This document shows, one piece after another, positions 33,810 through 43,860 of a stretch of 64,000 nucleotides of DNA (its first letter is position 1; every line of letters starts with the position of its first letter). The position numbers and the translations under genes are program-made. Where the stretch lies: assembly GCA_030710605.1 (NCBI GenBank), contig CP092864.1, positions 138,707,160-138,771,159 on the forward strand, written 5' to 3'. Below the pieces are notes generated by a model. It had not been told where the DNA came from. It worked only from the letters and a program-made list of their open reading frames with translations, and did not search any database. Source of the stretch: Cordylochernes scorpioides (lineage: Eukaryota; Arthropoda; Arachnida; Pseudoscorpiones; Chernetidae).

Positions 33810-33824
33810 AGATTATGAGACTGA
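33810..33824 (+). promoter_or_regulatory. Primer binding site: anticodon arm of elongator tRNA-Met
   Basis: AGATTATGAGACTGA is exactly complementary to the anticodon stem-loop of animal elongator tRNA-Met (TCAGTCTCATAATCT as recalled). Copia-group elements are known to prime from an internally cleaved tRNA-Met half rather than the 3' CCA end; Drosophila copia uses the initiator form. Use of the elongator tRNA here is inferred from the match. Confidence 0.75.
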
Positions 33825-33879
33825 ATATTGCATGAAATTCAACTAACGAGTTAAGACAAAGAAAAAAGGCTTAGCAAAA

Positions 33880-36800
33880 ATGGCGTCACTCCCGAGCCAC
33901 GATGTAACCCTAGATAAGCTCGACGGCTATAACTACTCACTATGGTCTTTCAAAATTGAAATGCTCTTGCAAAAGGAAGATCTTTGGGAAGTTGTCACCG
34001 AAAATATTCCAGATGAATCTAAAATCGAATGGAAAAAGAAAGACTCAAAAGCTAGAGCTATCATTAATCTAAGCATCGCCGACTCACAAATAGTGCATGT
34101 CAAAAACCTACTAGCAGCCAAAGCTACCTGGGACACTCTTAAAAATATCTATGAAAGAAAAACACTCTCAGGAAAAATTTATTTGCTAAGGAAACTATAC
34201 AGCTTAAAACTCGAAGAAGACAAAGACATGCAACAGCACATCACTACTATGATGGAACTTGTTGACAAACTGCGAACCATTGGCGAAACACTAAAGGACT
34301 CTCACATCACGGCTATACTGCTTTGCTCGCTTCCAAAGAGCTACTCCAATCTCATCACGATGTTGGAATCAAGGCCTGATGACGAGCTAACGCTTGAATT
34401 TACCAAGAACAAACTCCTTGATGAACACACACGCAGAGTAGAAAGCTCGAAAGATGAAAGCACCGCATCAAAAGCCTTAAAAAGCCTCCACAGAGCTTCA
34501 AGCCAAAGAAGAGAAAAAGAGAAGAAATTCTGTTCTTTCTGCCACAAACCAAACCACTCCAAGGAAGAATGTTGGCACTATCAAAAGCGAAACAACAGCA
34601 ACAAAGAGTACAAATATGAAAACTTCAGAAGAGGAAACGTACCAAAGTACACAAATCAGTCGAGTGTCACCCAAGAACAATCAACAAATCAGAGAACAAC
34701 AAAAGGACCTAACCCAAAAACTCTCAATTGCACTCAACGAGAAGCAAGTGTACACAACTGGTTCATCGACTCTGGAGCCACATCTCATATGGCGTACGAC
34801 GAAAGCTTCTTCACTGCACTTAACAGAGAACAAACACAAAATGTTGTGGTTGCTAATGGCAATAAGCTGCAGGTCAAAGGGATAGGACAAGGAGAAATCA
34901 AAGTCATCACACCCCAAGGAAAGACTGACACCTTACTTCTCACAAAAGTTCTCTACATCCCGGAACTAACAGACAACCTTCTGTCAGTGAGTGCGGCCAC
35001 CTCCAACGGATGTAAAGTAACGTTCAACAGAGATTGGTGTACCATCGAAAGAGACAACACAGCCCTCGCGAACGGTATACTTGACAATGGAATGTACCGA
35101 CTCCACCTGGATGACAACCCCCAAACTCGCACATTCAAAGCAAATGTAGCAAAACAAAACCACTGCAAGAACAAAAATTGCCTCATGCTCTGGCACGACA
35201 GACTAGGACACAGAAATATAGAATCAATTAAGAAGATTCAAAATGAGAACCTAGCAAGAGGACTAAGTCTAAATAACTGTTCGCACAGCACAGACTGCGT
35301 TCAGTGCATTCAAGGAAAACTCACCGAAACCCCATTTCCAAAGAAGACAGAGTACAGAGCAACTGAAACGCTTCAACTTGTCCACAGTGATATCTGCGGT
35401 CCATTACCAACTAACTCTCTCAGCGGTAAGAGATACTTCATCACCTTCACTGATGACTACAGCAGATACACGAAGATCTACCTCCTGAAAGGAAAAGACG
35501 AAGCCTATGAAAAAATAAAAGACTACGTCATCTCAGCACACACGGAATTTGGAAAAAATATCCAAACCATACGGACAGACAACGGTCGTGAGTACGTAAA
35601 CCGACAAGTCGAAGATTTCCTGAACCAAAGCGGAATCAAACATCAGCTAACAATCCCCTACTCACCAGCCCAGAACGGAGTAGCAGAAAGGAAAAATCGA
35701 TCACTAATGGAGATGACAAGATGCATGCTGTTTGACTCAGGACTCCCACAGTCTCTATGGGCGGAAGCGGTTACCACAGCTAATTACCTACACAACCGAA
35801 TACCCTCGAAAGCTACAGACAAGACTCCATTTGAACTATGGACCAACAGGAGGAAGCCCAGTCTGAAGCATCTAAAAAGATTCGGATGTAAAGCCTTCGC
35901 CTATATTCCCAAGATAAAAAGAAACAAGTTGGATAGCAAAGTTATCGAAGGGATCTTTCTTGGATACGATGATCGAAGCAAAGGATACAGAATCCTGCAC
36001 GATACAAACAACATCACAATCAGCAGATCCGTAAAATTTATAGAAAAAGAAAATGGGTTTCACCACGCTTCCACAAAAACAACTTCACCACAAGTACTAA
36101 GTACAGATCTAACTTCCTCCAATCATATTGGTAATGCAGAGGAAAGTCAGGAACCAGGAACACAATCCGAAAACCTTGAGGACTCAGAAACCGAGGATTA
36201 CATTCAACCCGGTACAAGCACAGGAACACAAGTGGTCACACAAAGAAGATCCACGAGACCAACAAAGGGAATACCTCCCATAAGAAATGACTACATGCTG
36301 TACAAAACTGAAGCTCAAGACATTCCGACACCCACCAGCTACTCGGAAGTCCTACAATTACCAAAAATAGAAAGAGAAAAATGGCTACAAGCAATGAACG
36401 AAGAACTAAATTCTCTTGAGAAGAACAATGTATGGGAACTAACGCCTCTACCTAAGGACAAAAAGATCATAGGATGTAAATGGACCTATAAACAAAAACT
36501 CAATTCCAAAGGAGAAATAGAGCGGTACAAAGCCAGACTCGTAGCAAAAGGGTTCAATCAGAAATTTGGCCGAGACTACGAAGAAACCTTTGCACCAATT
36601 GTGAAGCATTCTACAATTAGAGCCTTCCTAGCTGCATCAGTCTACAAAGGGATGCAAGTGATCCACCTCGATGTCAAGACAGCGTTCCTACACGGCGACC
36701 TAGATAAAGAACTCTACATGGAACTCCCAGAAGGACTCCATACAAAACAAACAAACAAAGTCTGCAAACTAAAGAAGGCAATTTACGGTCTAAAACAAGC

Positions 36801-37890
36801 TGGAAGATCTTGGAACACAAAAATTGCAAGCACTCTAATTAAAAATAACTTCAAACAGAGCATTATAGACCCATGCCTATTCACCAAGAATGAAGAAAAC
36901 CATTCCATCTACTTGATTCTATATGTGGATGACATGCCCCTTGCAAGCGATTCCGAAATAATCATCCAAAACACTGTAAAAACTCTCGAAAAAGAATTCG
37001 AAATAAAGAACCTTGGAGACCCCACTCAATTCATTGGTATAGAAATCTCCAGGAACAGAGAAGGCGAACTCCTTCTGAGCCAAAAGAATAAAATCCAAGA
37101 ATTAGTTGAAAGGTACAATCTTCAAGAAGCGAAACCTACTTTCACTCCCATGGAAAACGGATACCCCGGTATATCTGATGAAAAACTTCTACCAAACAAC
37201 GTCCAATACCAACAACTGATAGGCTCACTATTGTACCTAAGCGTAGTATCCAGACCAGATATCGCAGCTCCAGTCTGCATACTCAGCAGCAGAAACCAGA
37301 ATCCTAGAAATTGTGACTGGAATGCAGCAAAAAGAATCGTAAGATATCTAAAAACTACTAAAGAACTCGAGCTACGCATATCTAACCAAAAACCTCCCAC
37401 GCTGGAAGCATACAGCGATGCCACATGGGCAAGCGACAACACCGACAGAAAATCACTAAGCGGAAACTTGTTCCTACTGGGATCAAACCCCATCTCATGG
37501 ATGACTGGGAAACAAGGTTGCGTATCTCTCTCATCCACCGAAGCGGAACTAATCTCCGCAGCTGAAGCCTCACAAGAACTGTTATGGCTTCTCGACTTGC
37601 TAAAGGATCTCGAACTGGAACAGAAAGCTCCAATCTACTTCCACCAAGACAATCAATCATGTCTCAAGATATGTTCATCCGAAAAAGTGTCTTCTAGAAC
37701 CAAGCACATCGCGACCAAGATCCATCACCTGAAGGATCTTCAGAAGAAGACAGTGATAAAAATGATCTACTGCCCGACTGGCGACATGAAGGCGGACATT
37801 CTGACCAAGCCGCTACCAAGGCCGACATTTGAGAAGTTACGCTACAACCTCGTGATGTCTCCACATTCATGCCGGGGATTTGTTGGATAA
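33880..37890 (+). CDS. gag-pol: Copia gag-pol polyprotein, 1336 aa, intact
   Basis: Start ATG has a good context (AAAAATGG). Gag has YNYSLWSFKIEMLLQKEDLW and a knuckle CSFCHKPNHSKEEC from residue 218. Protease has WFIDSGATSHM (Asp 297). Integrase has LMLWHDRLGHRN and CVQCIQGK for zinc, then Asp 504, Asp 567 and Glu 603, a DD35E spacing, with NGVAERKNRSLMEM. Reverse transcriptase has AFLHGDLDKELYMELPEG, AIYGLKQAGRSWN and YVDD with Asp 1017-1018. RNase H has YSDATWASDNTDRKS (Asp 1180), SLSSTEAELISA and KHIATKIHHLKDL. The stop lies inside the 3' LTR. Every catalytic residue I can identify is present, so it may be autonomous. Confidence 0.97.
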   Translation: MASLPSHDVTLDKLDGYNYSLWSFKIEMLLQKEDLWEVVTENIPDESKIEWKKKDSKARAIINLSIADSQIVHVKNLLAAKATWDTLKNIYERKTLSGKIYLLRKLYSLKLEEDKDMQQHITTMMELVDKLRTIGETLKDSHITAILLCSLPKSYSNLITMLESRPDDELTLEFTKNKLLDEHTRRVESSKDESTASKALKSLHRASSQRREKEKKFCSFCHKPNHSKEECWHYQKRNNSNKEYKYENFRRGNVPKYTNQSSVTQEQSTNQRTTKGPNPKTLNCTQREASVHNWFIDSGATSHMAYDESFFTALNREQTQNVVVANGNKLQVKGIGQGEIKVITPQGKTDTLLLTKVLYIPELTDNLLSVSAATSNGCKVTFNRDWCTIERDNTALANGILDNGMYRLHLDDNPQTRTFKANVAKQNHCKNKNCLMLWHDRLGHRNIESIKKIQNENLARGLSLNNCSHSTDCVQCIQGKLTETPFPKKTEYRATETLQLVHSDICGPLPTNSLSGKRYFITFTDDYSRYTKIYLLKGKDEAYEKIKDYVISAHTEFGKNIQTIRTDNGREYVNRQVEDFLNQSGIKHQLTIPYSPAQNGVAERKNRSLMEMTRCMLFDSGLPQSLWAEAVTTANYLHNRIPSKATDKTPFELWTNRRKPSLKHLKRFGCKAFAYIPKIKRNKLDSKVIEGIFLGYDDRSKGYRILHDTNNITISRSVKFIEKENGFHHASTKTTSPQVLSTDLTSSNHIGNAEESQEPGTQSENLEDSETEDYIQPGTSTGTQVVTQRRSTRPTKGIPPIRNDYMLYKTEAQDIPTPTSYSEVLQLPKIEREKWLQAMNEELNSLEKNNVWELTPLPKDKKIIGCKWTYKQKLNSKGEIERYKARLVAKGFNQKFGRDYEETFAPIVKHSTIRAFLAASVYKGMQVIHLDVKTAFLHGDLDKELYMELPEGLHTKQTNKVCKLKKAIYGLKQAGRSWNTKIASTLIKNNFKQSIIDPCLFTKNEENHSIYLILYVDDMPLASDSEIIIQNTVKTLEKEFEIKNLGDPTQFIGIEISRNREGELLLSQKNKIQELVERYNLQEAKPTFTPMENGYPGISDEKLLPNNVQYQQLIGSLLYLSVVSRPDIAAPVCILSSRNQNPRNCDWNAAKRIVRYLKTTKELELRISNQKPPTLEAYSDATWASDNTDRKSLSGNLFLLGSNPISWMTGKQGCVSLSSTEAELISAAEASQELLWLLDLLKDLELEQKAPIYFHQDNQSCLKICSSEKVSSRTKHIATKIHHLKDLQKKTVIKMIYCPTGDMKADILTKPLPRPTFEKLRYNLVMSPHSCRGFVG

Positions 37891-38088
37891 CTGAATGCTA
37901 CGACAGCTAGCGCCACACTGGACCTATCATCATCACAACTGTTTGTTTACCTTCTTCTCTATATTACAATAACTGTTCGCTACCATAACTTTGTCTTTCT
38001 TGCTAAATGGATAATAAAGATTATTATCATATAATCCTCAACGTCCTCATGCCTTCATACAAGCTGTAAGTACCTAAATCTTACAACA
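37881..38088 (+). repeat. 3' LTR of copia element
   Basis: Same 208 bp as the 5' LTR. A short purine run (GGGGA) just upstream is the likely plus-strand primer. The gag-pol stop TAA is at 37888-37890, in the LTR. Confidence 0.95.
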
Positions 38089-38385
38089 CGTTTTATATGT
38101 TACTAATAATTTTTATACGTATTTTATACGTTTTTTAATACATTTTATACCTAATATATATGTTGTATTCTGTGTTTTTAAAGATAGGTATATATATTAC
38201 CATCCTAGAAAGCATGAAGCATAAGGATTTTGGTTTCGAATATAAATAAATTGTAAAATAAAATAAATGTAACCATTTAAATATATATAATTGTAATAAA
38301 ATAATTTCATCTGGTGAGTAATGTTTAATTAATAAATTAAATAATAACTATACAACAATATGCATTTTATACCTTTTATACATAT

Positions 38386-38581
38386 AAGGTCGTCCCAAAA
38401 GTTCGAGTTTTTCTTATTATTTGGCGAATAATATTATTATAGCAAATACATAATAATACATAATACAATTATTACTTTATACATAATTCAAAGACGTTAT
38501 ACATAACGGCAAATAATATAATGGCGAATAATATTGTTATTTCAAATTTTTGCAAGGGTTTACGAACTTTTGGAACAACCT
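38386..38581. mobile_element. Tc1/mariner-type MITE, about 196 bp
   Basis: The ends AAGGTCGTCCCAAAAGTTCG and CGAACTTTTGGAACAACCTT are inverted repeats with two differences. The interior holds palindromic GGCGAATAATATTRTTAT twice. It sits inside the same minisatellite as the copia element. Confidence 0.75.
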
Positions 38582-38880
38582 TGTATTATATACGTTTTAA
38601 TATACCTTATATATATATTTTATACATATGTTATACCTTTTATATACATTTGTTATACCCTTTATACATACTTTATACGTATTTTATACCTTTTATACGT
38701 ATTTTATAAGTGTATTATACCTTTTATACGTCCGTTATACCTTTCATACGTATTTTATAGGCTTGTTATAACTATTATACGTTTGGTATACTTTTTATGG
38801 GTATTTTATAAGTTTTTTATATCTTTTATACGTTCGTTATATCTCTTATAAGTATTTTATACATTTTTCCGTTGTATACG
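38582..38880. repeat. Minisatellite, right part
   Basis: TTTTATACGTATTTTATACG variants continue the array at 33199-33593, here more degenerate. Confidence 0.8.
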
Positions 38881-39373
38881 AATTTTATCTTTATATTATA
38901 CTTCACCCCATTCTCTTGATAATTTTAGAAAAAGTTGCATAAATATTCTAAGAAAATATTATTCGAGATTAACCGTGAATTCAAGAGAAAGATGATTTTT
39001 TAACAAATTTATACATATGGAGCTAAATAATCCGATTTGCGGCACTTTAAAAAATTTATTTCAAAGTTTATATTTCTAAATTTTATTTGAAATATTCTCA
39101 CATGAATGCCTTAAGCCAATGCCTGTATTTAGTTTTTAAAAGTAAATTTTTGTCTTGAAAAACATTTTTTCCCAAACGAAAATGCATTTGGCGGGAAATA
39201 TGCATTTTTTAGGGTTAATATCCTGCAGGTAAATTTTTTTCTGAATATATTTTTTTGCCATGAATAATTTAGTTCGGAGTGCTCTTATATGAATTAGTAA
39301 TGTTTTTTTATATATGCTAGAAAGATATTTTGATGATATTTAGATATTTATTCTCAAAATAATTTCATATATA
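38881..39373. other. Non-coding AT-rich, no gene seen
   Basis: No coding frame, repeat family or RNA gene recognised between the minisatellite and the MITE. Confidence 0.6.
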
Positions 39374-39375
39374 TA

Positions 39376-39787
39376 CACTCATGGACAAAACTTAAGGAAG
39401 TTGTACCTTTTAGCATGTATATCGGGATTCAGACAATAACTCTGAAAGATACACTCATGTACAAAACTTAAGGAAGTTGTACCTTTTAGCATGTATATCG
39501 GGATTCAGACAATAACTCTGAAAGATACACTCATGTACAAAACTTAAGGAAGTTGTACCTTTTAGCATGTATATCGGGATTCAGACAATAACTCTGAAAG
39601 ATATTTCAGTGACCTTTATTGAAGACACACGAGATAACCAAGTGTGAACAAAATTGCCTCTGTATCCTTTGAAAAAAATATACTTTCTACACCCTCTGTG
39701 TTTAAAAAGAATTGTCTTTGCCTCCAAAAAAAAAGACGACCAATGATATCAAAAACTTTCCACTTCCTTAGGTTCTATCCTTGAGTG
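39376..39787 (+). mobile_element. TA-MITE with three 76-bp subterminal repeats
   Basis: The ends CACTCATGGACAAAACTTAA and TTAGGTTCTATCCTTGAGTG (degenerate) are flanked by TA. The first 76 bp, including the terminal repeat, are repeated at 39376, 39452 and 39528. The remainder contains TTATTGAAGACACACGAGAT and TTGCCTCTGT. Other copies are at 47584, 50565, 58805, 61347 and 63590. Confidence 0.85.
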
Positions 39788-39989
39788 TATTTCTAAGTAA
39801 ATAGTTTGTAATAGAATATATCTTTATATAATAAATATGGAAAGAACGCTATTCTATAATGTGAAGTTTATTACTTCTCTTATGAACACTGAAATTTGTA
39901 TTAAAAAATAGTGCAAAAGTGAAATTATTGTAATAGGAACAGGTTGGTAAAGATTTTTCCTCCCACAATTATATAAACATTAATATTTA

Positions 39990-40220
39990 TATAATAAGAA
40001 AAAAAGGCATCTCCTTTTCGTGCAACTTAAAGTTACTGATGGCTTGCGCCATCTATCGGAATAAATATCTAAATATCTACGGGGTTGGCTTTTCTTGATT
40101 AATCAAGAATGGGTATTTGGCCAATTCTGAAATAATTAAAAAATCAGAGTATAGTTCATATTTATTCCGATAGATGGCGCAAGCCATCAGCAACTTTCAA
40201 TTTAACAATAAGGACACGCC
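39990..40220. repeat. Foldback repeat with hammerhead-family arms
   Basis: GATGGCTTGCGCCATCTATC with GGAATAAATAT near 40040 is inverted near 40160-40200. It contains TTGATTAATCAAGAATGGGT but lacks the hammerhead core. Confidence 0.7.
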
Positions 40221-40294
40221 ATTTTTTTTCTTCTTAATTTATGCACCTTATCTTAGTACAATACTACACATTTGTGCTATTTTTTCACAAATAT

Positions 40295-40680
40295 ATATTA
40301 AAAATAAAAAAGGCATATCCTGACCGTTTTCGCATGAGCATTTCTAGATGGCAGAACGCCATCTAGTGGAACAAAAATAAACTAAACGTTTATTTAACTT
40401 GTTCCGTGATATTTGGCCAACCCAATTTCTCGATAAATCAAGAAAAGTCAACCACGTACGCGTTTCGGGCTATTGGCCCTCGTCAGCGTGGTGCAGACTG
40501 TACCTCTATGACCAAATATTTGTTCCCAGAGGCTTCCTGAGAAATCAAGAAATGGGTATTTAAGGCCAAATTTGCGTAAATACGCTTTTCAATGCGCTCT
40601 GCCATCTAGAAATTCTCATATGAGCACGGTCATATGTCTTTTTTATTCTTAATATCAACACCTGAACTTTTATATATATT
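40295..40680. mobile_element. Best-preserved hammerhead-bearing element, with inverted ends
   Basis: The termini TATTAAAAATAAAAAAGGCA and TGTCTTTTTTATTCTTAATA form an inverted repeat that continues through TGACCGTTTTCGCATGAGC and TTTCTAGATGGCAGAACGCC. The centre holds the hammerhead core on minus (40452-40491) between CCAATTTCTCGATAAATCAA and AAGAAATGGGTATTTAAGGC. No protein is encoded. Confidence 0.75.
40452..40491 (-). ncRNA. Hammerhead ribozyme motif, type I, best copy
   Basis: On minus, in order: stem I CCACG, core CTGACGA, stem II GGGC-CAATA-GCCC, core GAAA, minimal stem III ACGCGT, triplet GTA, stem I CGTGG. Stem I extends to ACCACG/CGTGGT. All conserved hammerhead core bases are present. 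Cleavage is predicted after the A of GTA. The self-complementary ACGCGT suggests cleavage as a dimer, known for short-stem-III hammerheads. Confidence 0.85.
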
Positions 40681-41319
40681 TTTGAAATTTTTTTTTTCAC
40701 AATTATATATGTACAGAAGTTGTAGGTTTGATTCCAATAAAAAACACAAAAATGGTCGAAATTAAATATGACTTCAAGTTTTATTGAAGGAATTCATTCT
40801 TTTCTATGAATTTTTAGGAATTTTTCAAAAGAGATATCTATATTTGGTAAGGAAAACGAATAGATCCATTAATCTTCTGCTTTTTTTTTTATCGTTTGGC
40901 GCTAATCAAAGGCTGTCGTTTGTAGCAACGATTTAATTGGCTCTTGTATGTCACGTGAGTTATTAATGATCGGTTGGCATTTTAACATTTAAGTATAGCC
41001 TTGTTATTTTAGACAAATGACTATAATCAACATTTTGTTATGTATGTTGATATAATTATTGTGTCTTTGTTAGAAATAATTATGCAACTTTATATATATA
41101 ATATATTATGTATGATTAAATATAGATTATATGTTCTGTGTATTCTAACTTGTCACACATTCAATTTTGCATTTGTTTGAGCATCAAATAAAAAGGCAAA
41201 CGATTATTGCGAGATAGAGAGAAGAGCAAACTAGCTAGACACATTCTATTTAAGGTTCTTAATAAATTGAGAAAAATGGTATTTGACCAATTTTCTGTGA
41301 AATATTTAAAAAATCAACG
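40681..41319. other. Non-coding AT-rich, no gene seen
   Basis: No supported coding region. Short TA runs near 41090-41105. Confidence 0.6.
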
Positions 41320-41445
41320 TTTAGTTGATTTTTATTCCGATAGATGGCGCAAGCCATCATAAACTTTCATTTGCATAATCAGAAGATGTTTTTTTTATTA
41401 ATTTATCAACCTGATCCCAGTACAATGTCACATTTGTACTTTTTT
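41320..41445. repeat. Arm fragment of the hammerhead-family foldback
   Basis: TTTTTATTCCGATAGATGGC with GCAAGCCATCATAAACTTTC and GATCCCAGTACAATGTC match the right arm of 32733-32870. Confidence 0.65.
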
Positions 41446-41777
41446 TTTCAGATATTTAAATGCCATTTTTGAAAGGGATAAAGTAAACTATTAAATAATT
41501 TATCCTGAATTAGTTTTATTGGTTAAATATGACAGATAAGCAATCACACCACCACGTGGGTATAATTTTATAATGCAGACTGCGAGGGGTTGGTTGGTAA
41601 ATCTGTTGATTGATGTTGTTCGGCTGCAATCAATTTATATCGTTTGGGGTCACTGACCCGAATATTCTCGTTTGTCTCGTTGCCTGACAACGCTGCAGAT
41701 TCAACACTTCGTCTGATTCTAAATATATTTAATTTTTTTGAATATATTATTAATATAAAGTTTATTAATGGGGGGAG

Positions 41778-42135
41778 AGTCGGTGGAAGGATGGTCTAAA
41801 CCGTTGGTTTTCGACTGCTACGACTGGGATTGAATCCCGTATTGGGCACTTTTTTTCTAATTAAAAAAAATGCTTCAATGGCCCTCGATTCTTTCAAAAG
41901 TCCAAACCCACCAGCAAATGCAAGTAACCAAACGGGGCTCTGTCACATTTGTAAAGGCAAAAGTCGAACTTCTTTTCACATGTCTAGAGCCCCATTTGGT
42001 TACTTGCACTCGCTGGTGGGGATGGACTTTTGAAAGAATCGGATACCATTTTGTAGGATTTTTAAAAAATTATAAACAAATGTCAAAATTAGTATTTGAT
42101 CCCTGCCGTAGCGGTCGAAAACCAATGGAAATTTC
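41778..42135. mobile_element. Inverted-dimer tRNA-derived SINE
   Basis: The plus half begins GGTGGAAGGATGGTCTAAAC (A box) and GGGATTGAATCCCGTATTGG (damaged B box), through CCAAACGGGGCTCTG. The inverse follows from CAGAGCCCCATTTGGTTAC or nearby to GGTCGAAAACCAATGG. The tRNA-like heads face outward, opposite to the pair at 15650. Confidence 0.7.
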
Positions 42136-43056
42136 TATTATTTAAATTTCATATAATGATTTTCCCTCATTTATATTTCTATTTAAACACATTTAATTGT
42201 TGAATTAGCATTAAATCATTAATTTATGCAAAGAATTATTTTAAAAAATGTTATCTATTCAGTTTTAGCTTGCTAAACTGATATTATAGTAACAAATCAA
42301 ATTTTAATATCATTTTAAAAGTATTTATATTGATATTCTTATATTTTTCAGCATTAAATATATAATACAGTTAAGAGTATTTCAAAATTTATTAAAAAAA
42401 TTATATTTACTTTAAACATTTGAGGTTTGATTTTTATATACTGTATATATACGAATTCAACGTTAAAAAGCAGAAATTTGCTCGAAACTTGCAAAATCAA
42501 AAGAAACTCTTCACCTTAATTTTATTTATTTTTTCTTTTTCAAATATTTCTAGCTAACTATTACTCTCATATTTTAATTATATAAACTATATTAAATCCA
42601 TGTAACATCAAATTAGAAAACTTTTAGTTAATTCGTAGATATTTCTAAGTATGCAAAAGATGGCAAAGAGAGTTAATTAATGACATGTTAAATGTTTTCT
42701 TGGCTTCGTATTTAGTAATGTATAAACTTAATGTTTTGAATATTTTATCTCTATTTATATATAGTCTTTAATTAACGTTATTAAAATTTTCTCTTTTGAT
42801 ATTAGCTATATAGCTATTTTACAATTTATCCAAATTTGGGTATTACAACTTTGTTCTGTTGTTATATTTGCCTTGATTTCTCTGTTGTTGTTGCTTATTC
42901 CTCAAGTCTTTTAAATGATCTCCATTAGGTCCCATTGTCTCAGCTTTGATTGGTCTACCTATGTGTTTTGGAAATTCGAAACTATTATAGACGCGTATGA
43001 TTCTTTTTAAAAATTGAGCAATTTTCTACTGCCTTTTACTGCAATGGAAAAATTAA
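42136..43056. other. Non-coding AT-rich, no gene seen
   Basis: About 0.9 kb, strongly AT-rich, without recognised repeats or coding frames. Confidence 0.6.
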
Positions 43057-43135
43057 TGGGAGGGCCTGGCTCATCAGTGGTGAACCCTCCCAGCGGTTAA
43101 ACTGGCGAAACTTCTCTAATATATTTCAACGAGGC
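43057..43135 (-). repeat. Repeat family 2, rearranged fragment
   Basis: GGGAGGGCCTGGCTCATCAG and TGGTGAACCCTCCCAGCGGT are followed by an inverted piece TTAAACTGGCGAAACTTCTC, so the copy has an internal strand switch. Confidence 0.65.
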
Positions 43136-43279
43136 AGTTCGCCTATCTTATTTCGAGATTCAAACCTTGTAAACAAATTATCCACATGATTATATTACTT
43201 ATTTCGTCTCTATATACAGGTATCGAGTCACCTTGTCCAGTCTATTTACACATGGCTAGCTGGTGGAGTAGAGATGGCC

Positions 43280-43460
43280 ATTGATTAATCAAGAAAAGCT
43301 AACCAGGTACGCGTTTCGGGCTGTTGGTCTCATCAGCGTGGTGCAAGCTGTACCTCAACGACCAAAAATGCCGATAGATGACGCAAACCATCAGTAACTT
43401 TCATGTGTACGATCAGAAGATTCCTTTTATTCCTACTTTATCCATCTAATCCCAGTACAA
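43280..43460. mobile_element. Hammerhead-bearing repeat fragment
   Basis: GATTAATCAAGAAAAGCTAA leads into the core (43303-43341, minus), followed by GATAGATGACGCAAACCATC and GATCCC-type sequence (CTAATCCCAGTACAACTTCA). Confidence 0.7.
43303..43341 (-). ncRNA. Hammerhead ribozyme motif
   Basis: On minus: CCACG, CTGATGA, stem II with GACCAACAGCCC (weakened), GAAA, ACGCGT-A, CCTGG. The core is intact; one stem I pair and part of stem II are lost. Confidence 0.65.
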
Positions 43461-43589
43461 CTTCACTTTTGTAGCATTTTCATATATAAAGATCAATATA
43501 TTACTATAACGTAAGAAGATTTCTAGAAAATAATTCTTGTGGTTTTTAAGGCTTAATGCTCATTAATTGTAAACACGTGCTTCTTTTTT

Positions 43590-43860
43590 AACAACTTATG
43601 TCCATAGTTTGCTCAAATACTATTTCAAAGATTCCACCCTTCAGTATAGCATATATAAGCAAAATAATTTAATACAGTATTAGAGCTCTAAAAAAGCGGT
43701 CTGGTAGATTATATTGGCGAAACCACTGGAAGGGTTTACCACTGATGAGCCGAGCCCTTCAATATTTTGTCATCGCAGTAAGGACAGTAGAAGTTTGATT
43801 TATTTGTGAAAGAAACATCCGTGTCTTAATTTTTCCATTTGCTTTATAACTTTTTTTTTT
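43590..43860 (+). repeat. Repeat family 2 copy (permuted hammerhead strands)
   Basis: GCGGTC and TGGTAGA at 43696-43708, TTGGC-GAAACC, TTTACCA and CTGATGA-GCCGA follow in that order, then CATCGCAGTAAGGACAGTAG. Flanks match TTCCACCCTTCAGT and ATTTGTGAAAGAAACAT. Confidence 0.75.

Larger units (their letters stand above)
33599..38088 (+). mobile_element. Intact Ty1/copia LTR retrotransposon (4490 bp)
   Basis: Two 208-bp LTRs (33599-33806, 37881-38088) start TGTTGG and end CAACA and look identical base for base. The target duplication CGTTT is at 33594-33598 and 38089-38093. A primer binding site follows the 5' LTR and a single uninterrupted gag-pol frame fills the interior. Identical LTRs and an open frame indicate very recent insertion, into a minisatellite. 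Confidence 0.97.

Noticed and set aside
34339..37660. Minus-strand open frames opposite copia gag-pol
   Set aside because: Antisense shadows of the intact polyprotein with no domain content.
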